Assembly (NCBI GenBank): GCA_050955105.1
Contig: JBPBQZ010000061.1
Location: 1 to 40,563 of the forward strand
DNA from: JBPBQZ01 sp050955105
GTDB taxonomy: Bacteria; Pseudomonadota; Gammaproteobacteria; Burkholderiales; Burkholderiaceae
Direction: 5' to 3'
Length of the DNA stretch: 40,563 bases
In this document: one piece after another, positions 8,138 through 15,578 of the stretch
Numbering within the stretch: position 1 is the first letter of the stretch
Layout: the number at the start of each line of letters is the position of its first letter
Program-made: the position numbers and the translations under genes
The notes under the pieces: model-generated
The model's database searches: none
Told to the model about the DNA's origin: nothing
The model's input: only the letters and a program-made list of their open reading frames with translations

Positions 8138-9274
8138 CTACGCCAACAGCTGCTTGGCGATCATATTGCGATGGATCTCCGAAGCACCCTCGTAGATGCG
8201 CAATACACGCAGATCACGGTAGACGCGTTCAACGATGGTGCCGAACACATAGCCCGAGCCGCCGTGAATCTGCAGCGCCTTGTCGGCGATACGGCAAGCG
8301 GCTTCGGTGCAGAACACCTTCACCATCGACGCCTTCATACGCGCATCTTCGCCTCGCTGCGCGCGCCAGACGGCTTCGAACAACACCATCTTCGCCGCAT
8401 GCAAGTCCATCGCCATGTCGGCGATCGTATGCTGAATCACCTGATGCTCACCCAGCAGAGTGCCAAAGGTCTTGCGCGTTTTCACATGCTCGATGGTTAC
8501 GTCCAGCGCAATCTGCGCCGGGCCGAGCGCCTGGCAACCGACATTCAAGCGGCCTTCGTTCATGCCGGCCATGGCGTACGACAAGCCACGGCCTTCTTCG
8601 CCCAGCAGGTTTTCCACTGGAATGCGGCAATCGGTGAAAGCAATCTCACAAAGGCTCTCGTCCATCCAGCCCATGGTTTTCATGCGGCGCACAATGCTGA
8701 AGCCAGGCGTCTTGGTATCGAGCAGGAAGGCTGAAATGCCGCGTTTACCCGCAGAGCGATCGGTCGACGCCAGCACCGTGATCGAATGCGCGTGGTTGGC
8801 ATTCGAGATAAACGTCTTCAGGCCATTCAGCACGTAGTGGTCGCCATCGCGCACCGCCGTGGTGGTCATGCGCGCCGCATCCGAACCCGCGTGCGGCTCG
8901 GTGATGGCGATGCAGTTGATCGAGCGGCCGCTGGCAATCTCGGGCAGCCATTTGCGCTTGATGGCTTCCGTGCCATGGTCGACGATAATGTGCACGCCCG
9001 GGCCCAGCGCCGAACGAATGAACGGCCAGAATTGCGGGGGCAGACGCGCCAGCTCGAGCTGCACGGCCACGCTGGTGATGTGATCCACCGGCATGCCGCC
9101 GTATTCCTCTGGAATCGCCATCCCGTAAAAACCCATCTCGCGCAGTGCGTCTTCGACTTGCGATGGCACTTCACCCGTTTCTTGATATTGCTGTTCGAGT
9201 TTCAGCATATCGTCGACCATCGCACGGGTCGCGGTCTGCATCTCGACGGCTTCGGGAGGAAGGTTAAAGTCCAT
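8138..9274 (-). CDS. Acyl-CoA dehydrogenase
   Basis: This 378-residue flavoprotein has the standard three-part acyl-CoA dehydrogenase fold and would oxidise an acyl-CoA to the 2-enoyl-CoA with FAD, passing electrons to ETF. CIAITEPHAGSDAARMTTTA around residues 125-145 is the flavin/substrate signature. The C-terminal IYEGASEIHRN carries the catalytic base, Glu362, in the position used by short- and medium-chain enzymes. The ATG at 9274 is preceded by an AAAGGTG ribosome site. The nearest genes are a histidine kinase ending convergently about 90 bases away and, beyond a 333-base spacer, an SDR on the same strand. The context does not reveal the chain length or substrate class. Confidence 0.93.
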   Translation of the reverse strand: MDFNLPPEAVEMQTATRAMVDDMLKLEQQYQETGEVPSQVEDALREMGFYGMAIPEEYGGMPVDHITSVAVQLELARLPPQFWPFIRSALGPGVHIIVDHGTEAIKRKWLPEIASGRSINCIAITEPHAGSDAARMTTTAVRDGDHYVLNGLKTFISNANHAHSITVLASTDRSAGKRGISAFLLDTKTPGFSIVRRMKTMGWMDESLCEIAFTDCRIPVENLLGEEGRGLSYAMAGMNEGRLNVGCQALGPAQIALDVTIEHVKTRKTFGTLLGEHQVIQHTIADMAMDLHAAKMVLFEAVWRAQRGEDARMKASMVKVFCTEAACRIADKALQIHGGSGYVFGTIVERVYRDLRVLRIYEGASEIHRNMIAKQLLA

Positions 9275-9607
9275 TCGACACCTTTTGACTTATTGAGATA
9301 AACAAAGCACAGCGACGCATTATCAGCGACTTTGGCGGCGGCGAGCTACATTCGAATTACGAAGGCAAGCTTAGGCGCCGCGCAAGTCGCGAATCAACCG
9401 GTGGTTCGCCGCACTGCAGCAATGCCGGCCGCAAGTGGCGCTGTTATCGCAAAAACCCGCGCCAGTCCAGAGTCTCAGGAGTTTTTGGGCGAAGTCCGGG
9501 CATTGCGCACGGTGCGGGCCGCAGCGACCACGCGTGGGCTTATGACAATAATTCGTTGAATCAATGAACAGGCGGAACAGTAGCGCGCCGGCGCTGGCAC
9601 GCGCTGC
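9275..9607. other. Non-coding spacer, 333 bases
   Basis: This stretch separates the acyl-CoA dehydrogenase start from the stop of the next minus-strand SDR. The half next to 9275 is relatively AT-rich (around 9285-9300) and probably contains the acyl-CoA dehydrogenase promoter, but I cannot point to convincing -35/-10 boxes. Around 9540-9570 there is another AT-rich patch. I found no coding potential with a ribosome site, and no strong hairpin with a T-run. Confidence 0.4.
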
Positions 9608-10303
9608 TCACCACGGCACGATCTGATTCTGGTAATCGACGTAAACCAGGCCGCGCGTGCCCTTGCGCGCGGCCAGCGCATCGGCCACGCCTGGAATGCT
9701 GGTGTCGATATCTAGTGCGGCCGATGCACCGCCCATATCGGTTCTGACCCAACCCGGTGCCACTACGTAGAAGGTTCGGGCATCGTCGCCGCGACGCGCG
9801 ACCAAGCTGCGCATCAAGGTGTTCAAGGCAGCCTTGCTGCCGCGATAGACTTCCCAGCCGCCGCCGCTGTTGTTCTGCACACTGCCCAGTCCCGACGACA
9901 TGACGGCCACCTGCCCAGTGGCGCTTACATTGTCGAGCAGCCCTTCTACCACGCGCAGTGGGCTCAACGCGTTGCTGACCATCACGTGCACAAACGTTTC
10001 GGTTGAGACATTCCCGACGGTTTCAGATGGATCATTCGAGACGCCGGCATTGACGAACAGCAATTCGAACGCACGATTCGCCAGCCGCGTCTGCAGCGCC
10101 TGCAGTTGCTCCGGCACGGTGATGTCGAGCAACTCGATTTCTAGGGCTGCGCCGAATTCGGCCTGCAGCGCGTGCAGTGGGGTCGGCGTAGCCGGGTCTC
10201 TTACCGTTGCGACCACCTGCCAGCCACGCCGCAGATACTCGCGCGCCAGCCCCCAGCCAAGACCACGCGAAGCGCCAATGATAAGAGCCGTGGGTTTTGC
10301 CAT
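9608..10303 (-). CDS. Classical short-chain dehydrogenase/reductase
   Basis: This 231-residue classical SDR begins with the Rossmann motif ALIIGASRGLGWGLA (residues about 6-20), with Arg after the second strand (ATVRDP), which suggests NADP(H). NAGVSND is the fourth-strand motif, and the active site is intact, with Ser in VMSSGLGS and Tyr/Lys in VYRGSKAALN, followed by VVAPGWVRTDMGG. It matches the short CsgA-like/sniffer-like SDRs of Proteobacteria. The ATG at 10303 has an AAGGAA ribosome site seven bases upstream. It lies 48 bases downstream of the small membrane protein gene on the same strand, so the two are probably co-transcribed. The substrate cannot be inferred. Confidence 0.9.
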   Translation of the reverse strand: MAKPTALIIGASRGLGWGLAREYLRRGWQVVATVRDPATPTPLHALQAEFGAALEIELLDITVPEQLQALQTRLANRAFELLFVNAGVSNDPSETVGNVSTETFVHVMVSNALSPLRVVEGLLDNVSATGQVAVMSSGLGSVQNNSGGGWEVYRGSKAALNTLMRSLVARRGDDARTFYVVAPGWVRTDMGGASAALDIDTSIPGVADALAARKGTRGLVYVDYQNQIVPW

Positions 10304-10351
10304 GGTCGATTCCTTGGAAAAGGCATATCAAAAAACGCGCGGCGCGCCGCC

Positions 10352-10747
10352 TTAGAAGAAATCCTGCCGGCGACCGACCGAGCGATAAGACGCGATGAAG
10401 AGAATCGCAAACACCAGGTCGATCAGACCGAACAACATCGTATTCTGAGCCAGTCGGCCGGATGAATACAACACGATAGCGGGTAAGGCGAACGCCAGCT
10501 TTTCAAGCACCGCCACGAGCATCACACTGCGATAGCGCCGCGGATCGCGCGCGATCATCACGAACAACACTTGCCACATTAACGCCACGCCAATGAAACC
10601 GTAAAAGTACTCGGGATGCGTGATCGGCGGCGGCGTCTGGCGTCCGATGATATCTTCCATGAAGCCGATTGGCAGCAGCGTAATGAAGCCTTCGATGGCC
10701 GCTATCGCAAAAATCCAGCGCGGGAATCTGTTCGGTCGAGAGTGCAT
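10352..10747 (-). CDS. Small four-helix membrane protein of unknown function
   Basis: This 131-residue hydrophobic protein has four predicted membrane helices at roughly residues 11-30, 48-67, 74-95 and 101-120, with a charged loop (MEDIIGRQTPPPITHPEYFYG) between the first two and an Arg-rich C-terminal end. I do not recognise the family with confidence; the size and four-helix plan are reminiscent of DoxX-like or DUF-type inner-membrane proteins. The ATG at 10747 is chosen because the upstream in-frame extension (to 10885) is rich in Cys, Arg and Ala and shows no membrane-protein character. The gene precedes the SDR at 9608-10303 on the same strand. Confidence 0.75.
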   Translation of the reverse strand: MHSRPNRFPRWIFAIAAIEGFITLLPIGFMEDIIGRQTPPPITHPEYFYGFIGVALMWQVLFVMIARDPRRYRSVMLVAVLEKLAFALPAIVLYSSGRLAQNTMLFGLIDLVFAILFIASYRSVGRRQDFF

Positions 10748-10978
10748 CAAAATCGCATTTCCAAGAACGGGTGCAGCGTGGGCGGAGCCATGACATTGCA
10801 CCGCGGCCGACTCGGGCCACGCGCGCAACGATGAACGATGCATGGATTCTAGCGCGCGTGGCACGCACCCACCGCACAAAGGCAATATCGCCGGTGTAGC
10901 ATGCGCTCACGTTGATATATTCGACCGTCCCCTCACGAGACGCGGATATCGAGTCGATTTACTGAAAGAGGCACCGCC

Positions 10979-11677
10979 ATGAACGAAGTTCGAAAAGCCG
11001 AAGATCGCGGCCATGCACATCACGGCTGGCTCAATAGCCATCACACGTTTTCCTTCGCCGACTACCGCGATCCGCAGCAAATGGGCTGGAGCAGCCTGCG
11101 CGTCATCAACGATGACACGGTCGAGCCGGACCGCGGCTTCGGCACCCACAGTCATCGCGATATGGAAATCATATCCTACGTGCTGGAGGGCGCACTGCAG
11201 CACAAGGATTCGATGGGCACCGGCTCGATCATCAAGCCCGGCGCCATCCAGTTGATGAGCGCGGGCACCGGCGTTACGCACAGCGAGTTCAACCCGTCGC
11301 GCACGGACAAGGCGCATTTCCTGCAAATCTGGATCATCCCGAAGTTCGCGGGCGTCGCCCCCAGCTACCAGGAAAAGGTTTTCGAGACAGCGCAAAAGCG
11401 CGGTCGGCTGCGCCTGGTGATATCGCCCGACGGGCAAGACGCTTCGCTGACGATCCAACAAGACGCCCGCATCTATGCGTCATTGCTCGACGGTGACGAG
11501 GCGATTTCCCACGCCCTCGACACTGGCCGCCATGCCTATGTACACGTCGCGCGCGGCGAGTTGTCGGTGAACGGGCAGACCCTGCACGCCGGCGACGGAC
11601 TCAAGATCGCCGACGAGACGGCAGTCGATTTCACCGCAGGCAAAGACGCCGAGTTCCTGTTCTTCGACCTGCCATAG
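10979..11677 (+). CDS. Pirin family protein, YhhW-like (quercetin 2,3-dioxygenase type)
   Basis: This 232-residue bicupin of the short pirin group resembles E. coli YhhW. The N-terminal cupin carries GWLNSHHTFSFADY and the metal site HSHRDMEII (residues about 57-65), with the later HSEFN motif supplying the remaining His and Glu ligands. E. coli YhhW cleaves quercetin in vitro, but the natural role of these proteins is uncertain. An AAAGAGG ribosome site sits about eight bases before the ATG at 10979. The stop is two bases from the stop of the convergent DUF305 gene. A second, longer pirin lies at 36455-37354, so two divergent members of the family exist in this window. Confidence 0.9.
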   Translation: MNEVRKAEDRGHAHHGWLNSHHTFSFADYRDPQQMGWSSLRVINDDTVEPDRGFGTHSHRDMEIISYVLEGALQHKDSMGTGSIIKPGAIQLMSAGTGVTHSEFNPSRTDKAHFLQIWIIPKFAGVAPSYQEKVFETAQKRGRLRLVISPDGQDASLTIQQDARIYASLLDGDEAISHALDTGRHAYVHVARGELSVNGQTLHAGDGLKIADETAVDFTAGKDAEFLFFDLP

Positions 11678-11679
11678 CC

Positions 11680-12078
11680 TCAGTGCCCGGGGTGGGCGGC
11701 CTGCCACTTCTTCATGAAGGCGATCTCGCTGTCCTGTGCCTTGATGATGCCGCGCGCCAGCTTGCGTAACGCCGGGTCCTTGCCGTATTTCAATTCCACT
11801 TCGGCCATGCCGACCGCGCCTTCATGGTGCGGAATCATTTTCGCGACAAAATCCTGGTCGGGATTGCCGGTATAGGCACCGTGCATGCCGTCCATCATCT
11901 TCTGGTCGGTCGCCTTGAAGGCGGTGGTCGACGGCGTATCGCCCGTAGTCGGTGCGCCACCGCCCATATTCATGCCGGCCATCGGCGCCATCGTCTGCGC
12001 CTGCGCCACGGCAGCGGTCGCGATCAGGGCGGCCGCCAGGCAAAGCTTGGTTCCAGCAGACATATACGGCTTCTTCAT
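11680..12078 (-). CDS. DUF305 family periplasmic protein (CopM-like)
   Basis: This 132-residue secreted protein has a Sec signal (MKKPYMSAG then a hydrophobic run ending AVAQA, cut near residue 27). It then has a Met/Gly-rich stretch with MAPMAGMNMGGG and the DUF305 core with MIPHHEGAVGMAEVEL (His pair) and a C-terminal MKKWQAAHPGH. DUF305 proteins are ferritin-like helical bundles, and some, such as cyanobacterial CopM, bind copper. The Met-rich segment and His pair fit metal binding, but copper is inference. GAGGAA lies seven bases before the ATG at 12078. It is divergent from the family 5 binding protein at 12328. Confidence 0.9.
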   Translation of the reverse strand: MKKPYMSAGTKLCLAAALIATAAVAQAQTMAPMAGMNMGGGAPTTGDTPSTTAFKATDQKMMDGMHGAYTGNPDQDFVAKMIPHHEGAVGMAEVELKYGKDPALRKLARGIIKAQDSEIAFMKKWQAAHPGH

Positions 12079-12327
12079 TGTCGATTCCTCTCATAAAAAC
12101 TGCTTGTCTCGAAGCATGCGCGTCGGCATGCCGATCGCGATGCCGGATGCTCGTGCCGCCCGACCTCGCTGCCAATAAATCACGCTAACGGATATTGCGC
12201 CGTCGCGCATATCTTTATCAGAAATCGTCGTTTCCCGAGGCGCGCGTGCGCCAGGATAATCGGCGGTCTTGCGCGCGGGCTCTGACCTCCGGTTCGCGCC
12301 GCCCGCTGCAAATCTCCCTGGAAACTT

Positions 12328-13932
12328 ATGCCTATTCATCCCCGGCGCTCGCTGCGTCGCCCGGTGTGCCTGCTGCTGAGCATCAGCGCTCTCGCCATCG
12401 TGCACACCGCCAGCGCGCAAACGCCCGTCCACGGCGGCACGCTGTTCGCGGTGGTGCAGCCCGAGCCGACCATGTTGATGACAGCGGTGGCCAATCAATT
12501 CCCCAACGGCGTGGTATCGGTCAATATCTTCGATGGGCTGGTCAGTTACGACGATCACTTCAAGCCGCATCCCGATCTGGCCGAATCCTGGCTGGTCGCG
12601 CCCGATGGCCGCACCATCACCTTCCATTTGCGCCACGGCGTGAAGTGGCATGACGGCGTTGACTTCACCTCAGCCGACGTGCGCTACAGCGTGCTCGAAG
12701 TCTGGAAAAAAGTGCATTCACGCGGACGCGTTACCTTCGGTGAAGTCACCGACGTGGAAACGCCCGATAAATACACGGCAATTTTCAAGCTGTCACACGC
12801 TTCACCGGTGATCTTCAGCGCGCTCAACGCGATGGAAGCGCAGGTGCTGCCCGCGCACATCTACCAAGGCACCGACGTCGCCACCAACCCGCACGATATC
12901 GCGCCCATCGGTACTGGCCCGTTTCGCTTCAAGAGTTGGAAGAAGGGGCAATATGTCGAGCTCGAACGAAATCCGGATTATTGGGACAAAGGCAAGCCCT
13001 ACCTCGATCGCCTGATCTTCCGCGTAATTCCCGATGCCGCCACGCGCGCCGCGGCGCTCGAAACCGGCGAAGTGGTGTACGCGCCCTTCGATGCCGTATC
13101 GCTGGCGGATGTCGACCGCTTGCGCAAGGTGCCCTCGCTGGTGGTCGACACGCGCGGCTACGACTGGCAGTCGCAGTACTACATGATCGAATTCAACCTG
13201 CGCAACCCGATCCTCAAGCAATTGAAAGTGCGACAGGCGATCGCCTACGCGATCAATCGCCAGGGCCTGATCGACGCTGCCTGGTACGGGCTCGGCAAGC
13301 CGGCCACCGGCCCGGTGCCATCGACCATCACCACGTTCTACAACCCCAACGTACCGCACTACGATTACGCGCCTGCCAAGGCCGAACAGTTATTGGACCA
13401 GGCAGGCTTGCCGCGCAAGGCCGACGGCGTGCGCTTTACGTTGAATGAAGACTACATGCCGTTCAACGACGCATTCCCCAACAGCGCTGAATACATTCGC
13501 CAGAATTTGAAACGCGTGGGTATCACCGTGAACGTGCGCAACCAGGATCTCGCCACGTATGTGCGACGCGTCTATGGTTCCTACGATTTCGATTTGAACA
13601 CCGGTCAATTCTCGGCCTTTTCCGATCCGCAGATGGGTGTGTTTCGGCAGTTCTGGTCGAAGTCGTCGAAGGCCGGCATTCCCTGGACCAATGCTTCAGG
13701 CTATGCAAGTCCGCAAATGGATGCCGCCATCGAAGGCGCGCAAAACGAACCCGATGCAGCCAAGCGGCATGCCTTGATCGATACAGTGCAAGTGCTCGCG
13801 CAAACCGACCTGCCGGTATTGCCACTTTTCGAGATGAAGCATTTCACGGTCTACAACAAGCGCGTGCATGGCTTGAGTGATGCGGTAGACGGCGCACTGA
13901 CGTCGTTGAAGGACGTGTGGTTGACCAAGTAA
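12328..13932 (+). CDS. Dipeptide-type ABC transporter periplasmic binding protein (SBP family 5), copy 1
   Basis: This 534-residue solute-binding protein has a Sec signal peptide (Arg-rich start, hydrophobic run, cut after ASA near residue 30). The mature protein has all family 5 landmarks: FAVVQPEP, FDGLVSYD, FHLRHGVKWHDG around residues 97-108, the ERNPDYWD motif, and RQAIAYAINRQGLIDAAWYG. It would capture a ligand in the periplasm and deliver it to the DppBC-like permeases at 18179-20085. A close paralogue lies at 15579-17195 (more than half identical by eye), so the two receptors probably serve one transporter with different ligand ranges. A GGAAACTT ribosome site precedes the ATG. The ligand is unknown; the neighbouring sulfur genes make an organosulfur compound or sulfur-containing peptide a reasonable guess. 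Confidence 0.94.
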   Translation: MPIHPRRSLRRPVCLLLSISALAIVHTASAQTPVHGGTLFAVVQPEPTMLMTAVANQFPNGVVSVNIFDGLVSYDDHFKPHPDLAESWLVAPDGRTITFHLRHGVKWHDGVDFTSADVRYSVLEVWKKVHSRGRVTFGEVTDVETPDKYTAIFKLSHASPVIFSALNAMEAQVLPAHIYQGTDVATNPHDIAPIGTGPFRFKSWKKGQYVELERNPDYWDKGKPYLDRLIFRVIPDAATRAAALETGEVVYAPFDAVSLADVDRLRKVPSLVVDTRGYDWQSQYYMIEFNLRNPILKQLKVRQAIAYAINRQGLIDAAWYGLGKPATGPVPSTITTFYNPNVPHYDYAPAKAEQLLDQAGLPRKADGVRFTLNEDYMPFNDAFPNSAEYIRQNLKRVGITVNVRNQDLATYVRRVYGSYDFDLNTGQFSAFSDPQMGVFRQFWSKSSKAGIPWTNASGYASPQMDAAIEGAQNEPDAAKRHALIDTVQVLAQTDLPVLPLFEMKHFTVYNKRVHGLSDAVDGALTSLKDVWLTK

Positions 13933-13936
13933 GCGA

Positions 13937-13955
13937 GGGGTCTTGGAAGAACCCC
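13937..13955 (+). terminator. Short hairpin just after binding-protein gene 1
   Basis: Five bases after the stop, GGGGTCT pairs with AGA-A-CCCC around a TGGA loop, with one bulged A. No T-run follows, so this is at best a weak or Rho-dependent stop, or an mRNA 3'-end stabiliser of the kind often found after binding-protein genes. Confidence 0.35.
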
Positions 13956-14040
13956 GCAGCGCCTTGCCAGGTTCGGCAGAGCCCTGCGCCCGTGGTGCGC
14001 GTAGGTCTCACGGGCCTGCCAAAGCCGTGGATGGCCCGGC

Positions 14041-14076
14041 GAGCCAAGTGCCGACACGCTGTCGGCACTTGGGCTC
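14041..14076 (-). terminator. Large inverted repeat beyond the porin stop
   Basis: A 16-base arm (14041-14056) pairs with 14060-14076 around a three-base loop with a single bulged G. It begins eight bases beyond the porin stop codon and lies between two convergent genes. There is no clear T-run on either strand, so termination strength is uncertain, but the length and near-perfect pairing make it the most likely transcript end for both genes. Confidence 0.55.
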
Positions 14077-14084
14077 GATACCGC

Positions 14085-15239
14085 TTAGAAGCGATGCCGC
14101 AAACCAACTCGCAGCGCCAACTGATTCGGCGTAGCCGATGCGGATTGCGTATTGATCGCCGCTACAGCACGCGCGCCTGTCGAATCGATACCGCTCGCAT
14201 GTTGATAGAACAGGAAAGCATAGGTGTCGGTGCGCTTCGAGAACGCGTAGTCCACGCCAGTGTTGAGCTGACTGTATTTCGCGCTTTCAGCTTTCGTGTA
14301 GGTGTAGGAAACCCCCGTCGACCATGCACTGCTGAACTGATAACGCAACGAGCCTTCGATGTTCTGCAGCACCGCGTCGCCACTGAAGCGGTTGTTTTTC
14401 GATGCCAGAACATCGTTGAAGGCAGTGCGTGAATAGCTCAGCGATGCGATCGCGCCACCGAACTGATAAGAACCGCCGGCCGCGAAAATCGCCAACGAAT
14501 GCGCTGCCGCATAACCGCTGTAGATCGGGCTCGTGATGGGCGAGGTGTAGGCGGCAGTACCAGGCGTGGTCGTGCCGTCATAGACCGTTATCGCCGGATT
14601 ATTGATATTCGTGTACGCCGCACCGAGCGAGATCGGCCCTGCTGCATAGCCGGCGCCGAAACCGTAAGTACGGTTGCTGCCGAAATTACCCGCCGTGCCG
14701 CCCGGCGCGAACAAGCCTTCAGCAGTAAAGCCGGCAAAATTAGGTGTGACGTACTTGACCGAATTATTGACACGGAACGTACCGTCGGCATTATCGACGT
14801 CGCCGGCGTGCGACGCGGCGTTGCCCGAGAAAAGTATCGCGCTGATATCGGACGCACCGACGTAGTCGAATACTGGCTCGTACTGGCGCCCCAAGGTCAC
14901 GCGGCCCAACGGCGATTCAATACCGACGTATGCTTGCCGCCCGAACTCGCGGCCATTTTGCAACATCTTGCCGCTGCCCACATCGAAGCCATCTTCCAAC
15001 ACGAATATCGCCGAGTAACCGCCCCCCAGATCTTCGCGTCCTTTCAAGCCCCAGCGGCTGCCGCTACCGGCTCCCGAACTAGCCTGTACCTGACTGCCGC
15101 TCTTCGTATTATTGGTATAGGTGATGCCTTCATCGACAATGCCATAAAGCGTGACACTGCTTTGCGCATGCGCGACCCCCATAGTCGCCGCGGCAAGCGA
15201 AAACGCCAGGCCCGCTCCCGCATAAATCCTCTTCTGCAT
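14085..15239 (-). CDS. Gram-negative trimeric-type porin
   Basis: This 384-residue outer-membrane porin is of the Burkholderiales type. The signal peptide ends at VAHAQ (about residue 25), and the mature protein starts SSVTLYGIVDEGITY, the classical opening strand. The loop-3-type segment includes RQYEPVFDY, and many alternating beta-strand stretches follow, ending with RVGLRHRF, whose terminal Phe is the BAM recognition signal. GGGGGAAG lies immediately before the ATG at 15239. The gene sits on the opposite strand between the two family 5 binding-protein genes and shares a 339-base divergent control region with the second. It may be the outer-membrane entry route for the same ligand, which is inference from position only. 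Confidence 0.95.
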   Translation of the reverse strand: MQKRIYAGAGLAFSLAAATMGVAHAQSSVTLYGIVDEGITYTNNTKSGSQVQASSGAGSGSRWGLKGREDLGGGYSAIFVLEDGFDVGSGKMLQNGREFGRQAYVGIESPLGRVTLGRQYEPVFDYVGASDISAILFSGNAASHAGDVDNADGTFRVNNSVKYVTPNFAGFTAEGLFAPGGTAGNFGSNRTYGFGAGYAAGPISLGAAYTNINNPAITVYDGTTTPGTAAYTSPITSPIYSGYAAAHSLAIFAAGGSYQFGGAIASLSYSRTAFNDVLASKNNRFSGDAVLQNIEGSLRYQFSSAWSTGVSYTYTKAESAKYSQLNTGVDYAFSKRTDTYAFLFYQHASGIDSTGARAVAAINTQSASATPNQLALRVGLRHRF

Positions 15240-15366
15240 ACTTCCCCCGTTGATGGATATTGGATTGACGCCGGGGCATGCGAGCGGACTGTGAAGGCAC
15301 TCAGTACATACCCCTAGAATGACGTGAGCGCCACTCTATCAACGGGTCTGACGGGGCTTAAACGAT

Positions 15367-15386
15367 GAATTCGACTGTCGAAATTC
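15367..15386. promoter_or_regulatory. Inverted repeat, possible operator
   Basis: TTCGAC and GTCGAA face each other across one base, flanked by GAA and ATTC to extend the symmetry. It lies in the middle of the divergent porin/binding-protein spacer, where a dimeric regulator could affect both directions. The regulator is unknown and none is encoded nearby. Confidence 0.35.
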
Positions 15387-15458
15387 AAGCTGTCATTTAA
15401 TGCAAAGTCCTATTTTTTATTTATGAAAACGTAAGCAGCGTGTTATGCGGACGACAGC

Positions 15459-15486
15459 TTGACGCTAATTGGAACGTGCTTATGAA
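15459..15486 (+). promoter_or_regulatory. Candidate sigma-70 promoter for binding protein 2
   Basis: TTGACG (15459-15464) and TATGAA (15481-15486) are separated by 16 bases, giving a leader of roughly 85 bases before the ATG at 15579. The -35 is close to consensus and the -10 moderate. Transcription is not demonstrated. Confidence 0.4.
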
Positions 15487-15578
15487 AGCAGCCGCAGCCT
15501 AATAAGCTAATGAAAAATCGCGCATAGTGAAGCGCCTGTGAAACCGTATAGTCGGCGCTTTCGCTCATCCGACCGGCT

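Larger units (their letters stand above)
15240..15578. promoter_or_regulatory. Divergent control region between porin and binding protein 2
   Basis: This 339-base spacer is clearly AT-richer than its surroundings, especially 15355-15440, and contains no convincing gene. It must hold both divergent promoters. The clearest elements are the inverted repeat at 15367-15386 and a promoter-like pair at 15459-15486, listed separately. Shared control of porin and binding protein is plausible. Confidence 0.5.

Noticed and set aside
14499..15317. A 272-codon frame opposite the porin
   Set aside because: Overlaps a clear porin with signal peptide and C-terminal Phe; the plus-strand frame has no protein-like pattern.
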